Made by a program: the position numbers and the translations under genes. Positions 22,401 through 32,831 of a stretch of DNA of 64,000 nucleotides are shown in pieces (the stretch's first letter is position 1; each line of letters opens with the position of its first letter). The notes below the pieces were generated by a model. The model did not search any database, was not told where the DNA came from, and worked only from the letters and a program-made list of their open reading frames with translations. The DNA comes from Diadophis punctatus similis (lineage: Eukaryota > Chordata > Lepidosauria > Squamata > Dipsadidae), in assembly GCA_023053685.1 (NCBI GenBank), contig JALIGW010000010.1, positions 6,686,096 to 6,750,095 of the forward strand, read 5' to 3'.

Positions 22401-22680
22401 GGCTAGGAGAGGGAAGAAGAGAAAAGAGGGAAGGAAGGAAGGAATGGAAGGAGAGGAAGGAGAGGAAGAAGAGGAAGAAGAATGTTAGGTGGGAGGGTGG
22501 GAGGAAGGAAGCAAGGAAGAGAAAAAAGTGAGAGAGGGAAAGAAAGAAAAAGAAAGAAAAGAAAGAGAGAGAGAGAAAGAGAAAGAGAAAGAGAAAAGAA
22601 GAGGAAGGTTGGGAGGGAGGAAGGAAGGAAGAGAAAAAAGCAAGAGAGAGGGAAAGAAAGAAAAAGAAAGAAAGAAGAGC
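22401..22680. repeat. Purine-rich GGAA/GAAA/GA simple repeat
   Basis: About 280 bases almost free of pyrimidines on the plus strand, with GGAA, GAAA and GAGA units. Lys/Glu/Arg-rich or Phe/Leu/Ser-rich open frames here are by-products of the repeat. Confidence 0.9.
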
Positions 22681-22944
22681 CTTGCAAATTAAAATTGTTG
22701 TCTTTGCAGGGGTTTTGGAAAGGGTGGGTGAGCAGGCCCCATGGGGGAGGAAGGAATATGGGGCTATTTTAAGAAGAAAGAGCTTAAAAGAGGAAATTGG
22801 CTTTGGGGACCCTGGCAATGTTTTTGGACCAATCATGGGTTTTTTTGCCCCCTGTTTGCCTCCTGAAACTTTGGAGTCCTGGGAGAAAGCTACTAAACAG
22901 GGATTACTTTGCTGGAAGTTTATCTGATTTCTAGTTTTTCGACA

Positions 22945-23088
22945 CTGCAGGCCACAATTTCTCAATCTCAACAACTTGAATATATCTGGACTTCAACTCC
23001 CATAATTCCCTAGCCAGCTTTGCTTTGAATTCTGGGAGTTGAAGTCCAGGTACCTTAAAAGTTGCTGAGATTGAGAAATATTGCTGTA
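22945..23088. mobile_element. Short foldback (MITE-like) element
   Basis: The arms are TTTCTCAATCTCA ... CTGGACTTCAACTCCCA and their inverted counterparts TGGGAGTTGAAGTCCAG ... TGAGATTGAGAAA. It resembles a small hAT-type MITE common in reptile DNA (from memory). No clear TSD. Confidence 0.7.
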
Positions 23089-23412
23089 CACTTGTTGGTT
23101 ATCAAGTCTAAATACAGAGGTAGACTTGTTATGGAAGATGATATTCCTTGTGCTCTTGCAAAGACTGGCCCAAGAATTTCTGATCTGGCATAATTACATA
23201 TTGTTTTTGTGATTAATCGCTATGCTTTAATTATGTTCAATTTGTAACAATGGAAATACATCCTGCATATTAGATATTTACATTACGATTCATAACAGTA
23301 GCAAAATTACAATTATGAAGTAGCAACGAAAATAATTTTATGGTTGGGGGTCACCACAACATGAGAAACTATATTAAGGGGTCGCGGCATTAGAAAGGTG
23401 GGAACCACTGCC

Positions 23413-23480
23413 TTAGACGAAAATATTGAGGACTGTTAAAAGAACAGTATCTTTTAACAGTCCTCAATGTTTTCGTCTAA
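23413..23480. repeat. 30-bp inverted repeat (hairpin) beside hAT-B
   Basis: The left arm TTAGACGAAAATATTGAGG... and right arm ...CCTCAATGTTTTCGTCTAA pair over 30 bases with one mismatch around an 8-base loop. The left arm contains part of the hAT-B TSD. Confidence 0.9.
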
Positions 23481-23806
23481 AGAATAACAGTATAAAACTG
23501 TATAAAATTAACAGTGTAAAAGGTTAAGCTTTCGGAAAACGTCCACTTTGGGAAGCTTTAGGCAAAAAGCGAAGGAAAAGTGTCAAATGCGAGCTTCTTA
23601 TTATTTTCAAGCGATGGGACGGGGAAAGACTTAATTGTCAGGTTTCTGGGCATGCGCAGAAGAAATTTTTAAAAAAAGATTAAAATTTTTTTTTAAAAAA
23701 AATGGTGGTGCCCAGGCACAGGCAACCGACCGCACTGGTACTGTGATGTCACCAGCGGGCCGCTACCAGTGCTATAGAGTGGTAGGAACCCACCACTGAT
23801 CAGCGC

Positions 23807-24004
23807 TCTCCTTTTTTCTTCGATGACTGGTGTCAGCTCCTCTGAGTGGGCTTCAAACCAATCTGCTGTCTTTCTGGTCTTCTTACCGAATACTGACAAG
23901 GCAGTGTTATAGACAGTATTCTTGAAATATTCCCATCTTTCAGGCGCATTTGCTTCAGTCATATTGGAGCTTTCCCCTGTGCCATCATGAATCCAAGACC
24001 CCAT
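23807..24004 (-). pseudogene. LINE-R upstream block (between endonuclease and RT)
   Basis: A short open segment with W-F-E-A-H-S-E-E-L and E-E-K-R-R-A-L-I. It continues directly into the frame starting at 18036 once hAT-A is removed. This linker-type motif precedes RT in APE-type LINEs. Sequence right of 24004 belongs to a gypsy element, so the endonuclease of LINE-R is lost. Confidence 0.8.
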
Positions 24005-24993
24005 CTATTTCATAAGGACCTGCACCTACGGGGTCCGGAGGTTCCAGGCGGGACCTGATGTTGGATGCTTCCACCGGTTTCAGCAGGCTGCTGTGGAACA
24101 CTGGATGCACCCGGCCTAATAAGGGTTCGGTTCCACATTGATAACACGAATGATCGGGGACAGACCTAAATATTTTGGGCCTAACTTCTTACAGGGTACC
24201 CATAGTTTGAGATATTTGGTTGATAGGTACACTCGGTCCCCCATCTTAAAGGGTTTGTGTTCTGCCCTCTTCTTGTCGGCTTGAATCTTATAGGTGTTAG
24301 TTGTTTTCTGCAATGATTTCTTCACCGCACCCCATATGTCTGGTATCAATTCCGCCCATTGTTTTGGGGTTCTCTGGACCTGGGGGTCATGGGTCCATTC
24401 AGGAATGGCCACAAACTCTAGTCCATGTATTACTCGGAAGGGTGTGAACCCGGTGCTACTGTGTACCGTGTTATTATATGCCATTTCCACGAATGGAAGG
24501 AGCCCCACCCAGTCCTTTTGCTGATAGGAGATGTAGCATCTCAGATAGTGTTCCACATGGTGTTTGTTCTCTCAACAGCCCCATTGGTACTGGGGTGAAA
24601 AGCTGAGCTCAAGCCCTGTGTAGAGCCTATCAAGTGGATGAAGTCACGCCAAAATTTGGTGGTGAACTGCATGCCCCTATCTGAGATGATACGTTGTGGC
24701 ACACCATGAAGACGGTAGATGTGACTAATGAACAACTTAGCCAACCGCCATGCCGACAGTATCCCAACACATGGGACGAAGTGAGCTTGTTTTGAGAACA
24801 TGTCTATGACCGTCCATATGACTGTGTGCCCGTTGCTCTCCAGCAGATCTACTATGAAGTCCATGGCAATCTCTTCCCATGGATGGACGGGATCAGCCAC
24901 GGACTGTAGTAGACCCAGCAGTTTTCCAGGTTGTGCTTTTGTCACCGCACAAGTGGGACAACTCCTTACATATGCCTCAATCTCCGTTTGCAT
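24005..24993 (-). pseudogene. gypsy-3 integrase
   Basis: This holds the zinc-binding C-P-T-C region, the I-A-M-D-F-I-V catalytic D, the I-I-S-D-R-G second D, and the glutamate in A-V-E-R-T. A-Y-N-N-T-V-H-S-S-T-G and G-D-R-V-Y-L-S-T follow toward the C-terminus. A break near 24541-24556 divides it. It retains the integrase segment that is deleted from gypsy-1, so it serves as a guide to what that copy lacks. Confidence 0.85.
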
Positions 24994-25002
24994 GCGGGGC
25001 CA

Positions 25003-26449
25003 TTAGAACTGATGTTTTGCCAAATGCAATGTTTTCAGAAAGCCAAAATGGCCAGCCTGCTTTACATTGTGATAACAGCATAATACCGTGGGTCTGAGTG
25101 CACCTGGAACATATAATTTGTCATCCTTCCAGGCTAAACTGTCCCTGTGCATGCACAGTGCTTGATTATCCAATAGCCATGGGTTGTTTGCCAATGCTGC
25201 TTTCAGTTCCTTTGTAAGTTCCTCCCCTGGCTCCCCTGTAATTACCCAGGCCACTGAGTGGTCCGGTGGAATGATGGCCTGCACGACCTCCTCCTGATGG
25301 CTATGGTATTGAGGCATACGTGACAGGGCATCAGGTAGGAAGTTTTTTCCAGCGGGGAGAGCAAAGTTGAACCTCAAAAGTACTGCGCCCACCTCACCTG
25401 CTTTGGGGACAGCCGCCTAGGGGTTTGGAGGGCTTCGAGGTTTTTGTGGTCCGTCCACACCTCAAATGGTTGTTGAGCACCCTCCAACAAATGCCTCCAC
25501 GTAAACAGCACCCACTGCACCACAAAGGCTTCTTTCTCCCAAATTGCCCAACCTCGCTCCATCGGTGTCAACTTCCGGGACGTGTAAGCACAAGGTTGGA
25601 ATTAGTTGTCCTTATTCTTTTGCAACAAGACAGTCCCCACGGCCACATCGCTGGCATCCACTTGTACAACAAAGGGAAGCCCAGGGTCAGGGTGTTTTAG
25701 AATGGGTTCCTTAGCAAAAAGGGTTTTCAACTGCTCAAATGCCTGTTGACAGTCCACTGTCCACTTAATGGGCTGACCCGGACATGGTTTGGTGACTGCA
25801 GGTTTTGTTCTCAGCAAGTCAGTCAGTGGCAAAGCAACCTGAGTGAATGACGGTACAAACTGATGATAGAAATTGGCAAAGCCCAGGAAACTCTGCAATT
25901 GCCTCCTTGTCTTCGGGGCTTGCCAATCCAGCACCACCCAAACTTTGTGAGGGTCCATCTCCACCCCATTGCTGGAAATATGGTAAATAATCCAGCTGGG
26001 TTCAGTGGAACTCACACTTGGGAAGCTTCACGTACAACTTGGCAGCCAGCAGTTTCTGTAACACCTGTCGCACTAAGCGGGTGTGCTCTGCCATGATGGT
26101 GGTATAAATTAAAATATTGTCCAGATATACAAGGACCCCCCGATACAGGTGTTCATGCAGCACCTATTTGATCAACTGCATGAACACCGCTAGGGGTCCC
26201 TGCAACCCGAACGCCATGACTTGAAACTGGTAGCTTCCTAAGGGACAGTTGAAGGTGGTTTTCTACTCATCCCCCACCCAGATCCGAACCTGGTAATAGG
26301 CTTCCCGTAAGTCCAGTTTGGTGAAACATATCCTTCATTAGAGGCAGGGGATAGAGATGCTCCACACAAACTGCGTTCAGTCCCCTGAAGTCAACGCACA
26401 GGCATAAAGACCCAACTTTCTTTTCGCGGAACAGGACAGGCACTGCCAC
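25003..26449 (-). pseudogene. gypsy-3 reverse transcriptase and RNase H
   Basis: In pieces: RT start (26449-26267, C-V-D-F-R-G-L-N), RT thumb with F-L-G-F-A-N-F-Y (26015-25602), RNase H with E-V-W-T-D-H-K-N-L-E-A-L (25571-25374), and the linker with N-F-L-P-D-A-L-S-R (25392-25003). The palm region around 26020-26260 is degraded and shows no clean Y-L-D-D frame. Several shifts. Confidence 0.85.
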
Positions 26450-26550
26450 CCGTGACCGACTTGGTCGTATAAACCCTCAAGTCAGGTTTTTAATCTATAT
26501 AGCATCTTAATTCCTCCATCTCCCTTGGCATCATCAAATACATCCGGGGT

Positions 26551-27735
26551 TTAGGCAATTTTGCCCCAGGTAGTAGTTCGATTGCGCAGTCCATCAGCCG
26601 GTCGGGGGGTTAGCACCTTGCACTCTGCTCCACTAAAGACCTCTGCTAAATCATTATAGTCTGGAGGGAAAATGGGATCCGCCCCTCTCTCAGAGCCAAC
26701 ATGCATCCCAGTCATGGAGTGGCCATTCGCTATCCATAATTTACGGAACCCCCCCTTCCACCATATCGTGGGACCCCATGTGTCCACCCATGCTAGTTCA
26801 AGTATCACTGACTCGTTCATCGTCACCACCACAATGAACCTGATTCGCTCCCAGTGTCCACCCATCTCTAGCCTCACTGGATCGGTGATATGGGTAGCAG
26901 GAGCCCCCCCAAGCACCAAGCCATCTACCTGTTCAAACCAAATGAACATTCTCCATGTTTGTATCCCCAGTTTGCTGACTATGGATTGGTTGATGAGACA
27001 GCGGGTACACCTGGAATCAATCAAGGCCCCTTACCTGGCCCCTTTGGCTGTTTTCGGGTTTTGACCAGATAATGTCTGAATAGTGACCGGAATGATGAAT
27101 GGCCGGATGGGGTCACTTACCATTGGGTCTTCCGGCCCATCATCCTCACTGTCATAGGCCACCAGCGGGATCCGCGCCGTTGCTGGAGACCCACTGTCCT
27201 CCAGGCTCATCTGTTGGTCACTCCCCAGTGTCATCTGGACTGCTCCCCTAGACCGTTCAGGAGTCTGTCACTGCTAGCCTGTGCCTCTCCGTGGGGCTCC
27301 AGCCGGAGTGGGCAATTTTAGCACTTGCGGGCCCGGGGCTGTACATTCCGCTGCTCTATGGCCAAGGCGGTTGCACTGAAAGCAACATAAGGATGGTCGG
27401 CTGGTCTGTCCCATGGGACCTGGGACGACAGCACTAGGCTTTGTTCCAGTCATCAAGGTCGCTTTGTCAGTGGGCTTCTGGGACCCAGGGGCTCCTCTTG
27501 GCTGGAATTCGCGCAACCCGGTATCTAGTTCGATGGCTGCATGGACCCAGTCTTATAAGCAGTGCGGCAGACCACGGTATATGCAGGCCTGGTGGATGTC
27601 ACAGTCCCACCCAGAATTATTGTACCAAAAGACATTCTGGCCACATCCGCAGTCTACCAGCCACCTGTCGAAATTCGTGAATGTATTCCCTCACCGTCCG
27701 GCCACGTTGTTTCAGGGACATGTTCATCTTCTGCT
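26551..27735 (-). pseudogene. gypsy-3 gag C-terminus and protease
   Basis: Gag: R-T-V-R-E-Y-I-H-E-F-R near 27690, and a CCHC knuckle (C-F-Q-C-N-R-L-G-H-R-A-A-E-C) near 27340-27400. Protease: I-D-S-R-C-T-R-C at 27000-27024, where the usual D-S-G has become D-S-R. The E-L-A-W-V-D-T-W-G motif follows. The altered catalytic triplet and several breaks mark it as dead. Confidence 0.8.
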
Positions 27736-28005
27736 TGTTGCCCACCCACCAGCCATTTTTTGGCCTCCACATGCCCCATTTTCAGGCCTTTTTTGGCCTT
27801 TTTTGGCCCATTTTGGGAGCTTTTTGGGGGGGCGAAAAAAGCCTCAAATATGGGCTGAGAAAAGCCAAAAAAAAACAGGCAGAAAAAAGTCTGGAAAAGG
27901 GCAAAAAAAGGCCCCCCAAAAGGCCCAAAAATGGGGTGCGCGGAGGCCAAAAACTTTTTGTTGTTTTCTTCTTCTAAATTTAGGTGCGTCTTATAGTCAG
28001 GTGCG
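27736..28005. mobile_element. Right-end fragment of TA-target foldback family (TIR-M)
   Basis: It ends with GGTGCGTCTTATAGTC, the right-end motif of the family seen complete at 31500-31984. The interior is rich in TTTTGGCC/GGCCAAAA, giving a local imperfect inverted repeat. No TIR at its left. Confidence 0.6.
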
Positions 28006-29041
28006 TCTTTTTTTTCCCCCAATAAGTTTTCTTTATTTTTTGGTCTTTCAACATCTCATGTCGTGAGTTTCATACATCCATACAATAGTCTTAACAGTAC
28101 ATATTTTTTTTAAAATGGTTACAATTCATTATCATTTCATTTTTGATACATCTCTCATATTTCTTTTCATCTTAATATCTATCTTTTAATCTTTTCCCCC
28201 TCTTACTTTATTTCTATTTTAATCCTCTTTTCTTTCCCCTTTTTCCTACTCTTCTCCTTCCTTTCTAACAATCAAAGATGTGGTCTTTTCCCACTTTGTA
28301 AATTTCTAATATACATGCACACATTTCTAACTTTCAAATATTTTACTTCACTTCTCCATATCATTCTTACTCTTTAATACAAACTAATTTTATCTTCTTA
28401 ACAATTAATTCTATCACTTTATCACCTATCACTTAATCAGTTCAAAACTAATTTTTATCTTTTATGTCCCATAAAAACACATTTCAACATTACCGATTTT
28501 CAATTTTCATATTTCCTAATGTTATTTTATAGTTTTATTTCTACATACTAGTTCATACATGTGTTTAATACAAGTTATTTTTTCCACATTATGACTCTTC
28601 TATATTCATATCTTATATTTAAAAGTGTTATTATTTTTTATTCTTATCACCACAAAAAACACTTTATTCAAAATTATTTAATTCTTTTTTAAATAATTAT
28701 TTTTATTTTTTCCTTTAAAAAACAAATACATACAACATTAAAACATACAAATACATAGATAAAATAAACCAAAAACATAAATTGATTAACATTCTTGCAA
28801 CTTTTCCGTTTCAGTGTTATATATTTTCCATTCCTATCCCTCTACATATTTTTATATATCCATTTACAATTCCCAGTTGTTTCTTTATGTTTTCTATATA
28901 TTCTGTTTCATATTGGGTTTCTTATTTATATCAGTATAGTATTCTACATACATTTTTATTTAATATAATCCAATTCATATTCCAAATTTCCAACTCAATA
29001 CTCTTATTCATTTTCTTATTCTCTATTTCTATCCTCTAGCC
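28006..29041 (-). other. A/T-rich stretch, probably an L1 3' UTR
   Basis: T-rich on the plus strand, starting with a T-run after the foldback fragment, as for a minus-strand L1 tail. No coding remnant was recognised. Confidence 0.45.
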
Positions 29042-29500
29042 CAGTGATGGCGAACCTTTTTTGGCTCGTGTGCCAAAAGGGTGCATTTGCTTGCAATAGC
29101 GTGCTTGCACGTGGCCACACCCATAATGCAATGCCCTCCCCCCCCACATGTGGACAACCCTCGCGCTGCCCCCTGTGCATGTGCAATCCCCCGTGCTTCC
29201 CCCCGGCGCATGCGCACAGGCCTCACTCCAGACTTCCGGTAGGCCCATTGGGCTGTTTTTCACTGTCCCCAGGCTTCAGGAAAGCCTCCTGAAGCCTGGA
29301 GATGGCAAAAAACGGGCAAAAGGGGCAAAAGGAAGTTCAGAAATGAACTTCTGTTTGGGCGTTGGGCTGTTTTTTGCCGTCCCCAGGATTCAGGAGGCTT
29401 TCCTGAAGCCTGGGGACAGCGAAAACGGCCAAAAAGAAGCCCAAAAATCAGCTGGCCAGCGCACGCATGTGCGCTGGAGCTGACATAGGGCATGCCCTCA
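29042..29500. mobile_element. hAT-C element, left end only
   Basis: It begins CAGTGATGGCGAACC, the left TIR of the hAT-C family (complete with TSD at 54850-55273). The right TIR is missing; the sequence stops near GATATGGCTCC and passes into L1 coding sequence. Confidence 0.75.
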
Positions 29501-30419
29501 GATATGGCTCCAAATTTTTGTTAAGATATAAAATAGAAGAGGAGGTGGTAAAAGACACAATGATTAGGTGGGCGAAATTTTTTGGCTATAATACAGATCT
29601 GGAAAAATGGGAAAGAATTTGAGAAACAAATTTGAAACAGACCATGTCAACGGCATACAAGGAAAACCTATACAAGATGTTCTATAGGTGGCATCTTCCA
29701 CCAGCAAGAATAGCCAAGATGTTTCCAAACATGAAACCGAATTGTTGGAAATGTAAGAAAGCGTATGGATCCTACTATCATTTATGGTGAACATGCCCGA
29801 ATGCTAAAAAATATTGGACTAAAATTAAAAAATGTTTGGAGGAAATAATAGGGCAGGAGATTGAGTGGAAACCAGAACTATATTTATTGGAAATAATTAC
29901 TAAAAGATATAAAAAAGAAATTGTCACGTAGTGAATATTGTCAGTTGTATGTCTATGCAGGGTGATGCATCCCTATCCTAATATTATGGTACAGTCTAAT
30001 ACAAGCAGGACACGTGATGTGATCTTCTGCGCATGTGTGCATTCCTGATTCTCCATTATTATTATTCTGCCTTTGATTCTGACCGGAGCTGTCATGATTT
30101 ATTAGCAAGATGTAACTATTCATGATTTATTGTTTTTGTATCGAAATAAATATTTTCTATTAGACTTTTAATCTCGGCTTTATTTCTAAATGTCTGAATT
30201 CCAAGAAAAGATCCACATCGCCTCTATGAGATTTATTCTCACCTTAACAGAAATCTACTATTTAATTCTGCATATAATAACGGCAGCACGGATAGCCTAT
30301 GCTCAGAATTGGAAAAACCAAGAAATACCTAAAGAGGAAGAAGTAATAAGAAAAATCTTGGACTGTGCGGAAATTGACAAATTAACAAAATTATTTAATT
30401 CTATTATACTAATTTAACA
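29501..30419 (+). pseudogene. L1 ORF2 C-terminal fragment (L1-c), split by a solo copia LTR
   Basis: Plus-strand remnants matching the C-terminal part of L1-a ORF2: Y-K-E-N-L-Y-K-M-F-Y-R-W-H-L-P-P-A-R, C-W-K-C-K-K, then, beyond the LTR, H-I-I-T-A-A-R-I-A-Y-A-Q-N-W. Stops at several places. It is one of two L1 coding fragments in sense orientation with the host gene. Confidence 0.85.
29922..30249 (+). mobile_element. Solo Ty1/copia LTR, 328 bp, with 5-bp TSD
   Basis: It starts TGTCACG and ends TTAACA, flanked by GAAAT (29917-29921 and 30250-30254). It is clearly related to the LTRs at 58707 and 61119 but ends 42 bases earlier. It contains GAAATAAATATTTTC, likely the polyadenylation region. 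Confidence 0.9.
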
Positions 30420-30514
30420 TACACATTCTTATTCTTTTTTATCCCTTATCTTTTACCCTGTTCCATATTTTAAATCCTCTTTTCTTTCTCTTTTTGGGTT
30501 GCCTCCCCCAAATT

Positions 30515-30942
30515 TCATTCAACTCTTTCATTTCTATTCTTAACTCCATTTTTTTTGCTATACTCTCTATCTTTCTCTCCTCTCCTTTTCCCCCTTTGTT
30601 GTTTTATTTTGTTTTCATCTTTTCTCCCCCTTTTCTTTTCCCTGCCATCTATGATCTTCCCCTTCTGTTCCAATCCCTTTTTCACCCTTGGTATTTCCAT
30701 CATCCCTTTGTTGTATTTTCTTTCTTGTTTTTTTCCAGTTCCTCTGTTTTTTCCACTTTTCCAGTGTCCTCAATAGTTTCCTCATTTATCTGTTCTGCAC
30801 TTATTATTCTTTGTATTATATTCTCCAGTTTTAATTCAATGCAGTCCATATCTTCAAGTATTTCTTTCATTCCCATACACTGTTCATTTATAATGTCTTT
30901 AATATCCTGCTGTATCCATTCCATGTCTCCATTTGTTATCAT
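30515..30942 (-). pseudogene. L1 ORF1-like coiled-coil fragment
   Basis: Two overlapping minus-strand frames (30942-30700 and 30703-30515) encode a helical, Ile/Leu/Glu-rich stretch (D-I-K-D-I-I-N-E-Q, L-E-N-I-I-Q-R-I-I). A Lys/Arg/Glu-rich tail follows. Composition and position after a 5' UTR fit L1 ORF1, but no RNA-binding core is present. A frameshift lies near 30700. The call rests on composition and context only. Confidence 0.5.
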
Positions 30943-31054
30943 TTTTACAATTCAACCAAAATTCAAAGGAAAAATGGGGGGGGGTTTTAACAACCTCTCT
31001 TCCTTCTTTTGGTTTATTCCTGTTTTTTTTAATCAACAAGAACAAAAGTTCCAA

Positions 31055-32049
31055 TAAATGGGGATAACCCAGATGACAAAATTAGATTGTTAAGGAGGCA
31101 GCTGTGTATACCTAGAATAAAGAGTAATAGTTATAGATAAAATACAGAAATAATGTGATTAGAAGGAACACCGACAATTAAAAGATATAGGTTAATATGT
31201 AGTCAGTCTGTCAAATATTAGATGTATTATAATTGGAAGCACTCAGGGATGGTTTAGAAGGAGGAAGAGGAAGTAGGAGGGCAGGAAAGGAGGAGTGGAA
31301 GGACGTAGGTAGGGGGAGAGAAGGAGTAAGAAGGTAGTGAGGAGAGGAGGGAGGTAGAGGGGAGTGTAAAAGGAAAAGGGAGAAACAGACTGATAAGTAA
31401 TAATATAAAGTAGGTGTAAATTAGGATATTATTATGATTGATTAGATAGAAATGTGTAATTATGAATGTAATTGATATATTTTAAGGTACCGTATTTTTT
31501 GGAGTATAAGACGCACCTTTTTCCTCCCTAAAAGTGGCTGAAAATTTGGGTGCGTCTTATACTCTGAATGTAGCTTTTTCGGAGCTTTTTTCCCAGCCCT
31601 AACTAGGTACTAACGATCTTCCCAGCTCTTACCTTGCAGGCTTTTTCAATGTTACTCTCTCCGAATAATGTTTTTCCAGCCCTAAGTCTTTGCAGGGTTT
31701 TTTTCATTGCTCTACTTGCTCCAAATAAGTTTTTTTCTAGCTCTAACCAGGTGCTAATGATCTTCCCAGCTCTTACTGGCTTGCAGGCTCTTTCATTGTT
31801 ACTCTCTCCGAAGAAGGTTTTTTTAAGTCCTAACCAGGGGATAAAATATTGTGCTGAAGCTGACCAGACTAAGGACGTTAGCCAGATGAATACCTGGTAG
31901 GCAGATTCCCCCCCCCCTATTTTCCTCCCCCAAAACTAAGGTGCGTCTTATATTCCGGTGCATCTTATACTCCGAAAAATACGGTATATGCATTGATATG
32001 TGTATGGATATTGTGGAGAAAAATAATAATAAAAAAATTCAAAAAAAAA
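31055..32049 (+). mobile_element. 5'-truncated L1/half-L1 3' end with TSD, split by a foldback element
   Basis: It shares its sequence order with the 3' UTR of the half-L1 at 62020-62590: CCCAGATGACAAAATTAGA, a purine-rich tract, then TTTTAAGGTA. It ends in A-rich sequence and is flanked by AACAAAAGTTCCAA. A TIR-M element sits inside at 31500-31984. Confidence 0.85.
31500..31984. mobile_element. Complete TIR-M foldback element, TA target
   Basis: The left end CCGTATTTTTTGGAGTATAA and right end TTATACTCCGAAAAATACGG are inverted. TA flanks both sides (31498-31499, 31985-31986). The interior shows a threefold CTAACNAGGTGCTAA/TTCCCAGCTCTTAC internal repeat and no transposase. Superfamily not assigned; TA fits a Tc1/mariner-type target. 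Confidence 0.85.
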
Positions 32050-32440
32050 AACAAAAGTTCCAAGTGCTGGGCCTTTCTTTCTTTCTTTAAGATGGCGTTT
32101 GTGCTTCACATCAATGTTATTCCTCTTTGTTATTCTGCATTTTCAATTTCGTTAAGTCCAATATGTACAGTAGATGAGTATTTAATAATCAATTTAGTTT
32201 TAATAAGGTAAAGGCAACTTCCAGTTCAAATGTCAGTATTTTTCTTTAAAATGGAGTATCTTTCCAAAACCACATCTTCTTTTAAAACTACCAACAAAGC
32301 TTTTTTCTCTCTCTCTCTTAGTTGCCAAACGTTTTCTTCAGGTTATTAATATGCTTGTCCCGCCGCTAACATTTAGCTGCCATATTTTTCCCCCTCGTAT
32401 TTTTGGGGGGGTCACTTTTTTTCTTTTAAAAGGCAACAAT

Positions 32441-32769
32441 CCCAGATGACAAATCACTCACTTTCCCCTCCTGCTCAATCTTGCTGTTCTGGTTTTTCCT
32501 TCGGCTTTGTGGCAGCCATGTTTGCTGCCTCTGCACCACGTCATCGACTGGGGGCTTTCCAGTTCAGGGAGGGGATATGCGGCTCCCCTCTTCCTTCCTG
32601 GCATCCCCCTTCACTTCACCCCCTCTCCGGGGGTGGGCTTAGGTCCCAATCCGGGACCCTCGGGCATGGGAGTATTCGGAAACGGCCGCAGAGCTCGCGG
32701 TCTGGCTTCCGATGCCGCCGAAGGAGAAACCGGAAGAGTCAGGTGTGTCTTATAGTCCGAAAAATATGG
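32441..32769. mobile_element. TIR-M right-end fragment with GC-rich interior
   Basis: It ends GTGTGTCTTATAGTCCGAAA...ATATGG followed by TA. The interior is CpG-rich (CGCCGAAGGAGAAACCGG). The left TIR is absent. The open frames here look accidental. Confidence 0.6.
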
Positions 32770-32831
32770 TAGCTGGAAGGGACCTTGGAGGTCTTCTAAT
32801 CCACTCCCTGCTCAAGCAGGAGAACCTATAT

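Larger units (their letters stand above)
18336..23410. mobile_element. hAT-B, Charlie-like hAT element with perfect 8-bp TSD, holding an L2 and a palindrome
   Basis: The left end CAGCGGTTCCCAACCT and the right end, reverse complement of CAGTGGTTCCCACCTT, are inverted. The TSD is CCTTAGAC at 18328-18335 and 23411-23418. The end sequences recall the URR1-type Charlie elements known from rodents; this is from memory. No transposase is seen. The interior holds L2-a and other sequence. Confidence 0.9.
18045..23798. mobile_element. hAT-A, non-autonomous hAT element with 8-bp TSD, itself split by hAT-B
   Basis: The ends are inverted: left CAGGGGCGGGTTCCTA, right the reverse complement of CAGTGGTGGGTTCCTA. 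Both sides carry the 8-bp duplication ATCAGCGC (18037-18044 and 23799-23806), diagnostic of hAT transposition. Its own sequence is about 670 bp (18045-18335 plus 23419-23798), with no transposase. Removing it with one TSD copy makes the LINE-R frame continuous (A-L-I-A-Y-K). Confidence 0.9.
24005..27735 (-). mobile_element. Ty3/gypsy chromovirus-type copy gypsy-3, decayed, no LTRs
   Basis: Right to left: end of gag with a CCHC knuckle, protease, RT, RNase H, integrase and the region leading to the chromodomain (V-H-P-V-F-H-x-S-L-L-K-P near 24080). Many stops and shifts. Both ends are truncated against other repeats. It is related to gypsy-1 but much older. Confidence 0.88.
30421..32440 (-). 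mobile_element. L1-related 5' region and ORF1-like block (L1-d), split at 31041-32063
   Basis: On the minus strand a 5' UTR-like part (32440-32064) continues at 31040 into an ORF1-like frame. Between them lies a 3' L1 fragment with a 14-bp TSD (AACAAAAGTTCCAA, 31041-31054 and 32050-32063). Right of 32440 lies a foldback fragment. The left portion fades into T-rich sequence. Confidence 0.6.

Noticed and set aside
22403..22974. Open frames rich in Lys/Glu or Phe/Leu/Ser
   Set aside because: They come from the purine/pyrimidine simple repeat and have no domain or start context.
27736..28005. Possible CRISPR-like or tandem array from TTTTGGCC repeats
   Set aside because: Irregular low-complexity repeats in a vertebrate foldback element; no uniform repeat-spacer pattern. 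No CRISPR array or bacterial gene occurs in the window.
27413..28066. 217-codon plus-strand open frame
   Set aside because: It runs antisense across gypsy-3 gag and then a foldback fragment; the composition changes at the repeat boundary.
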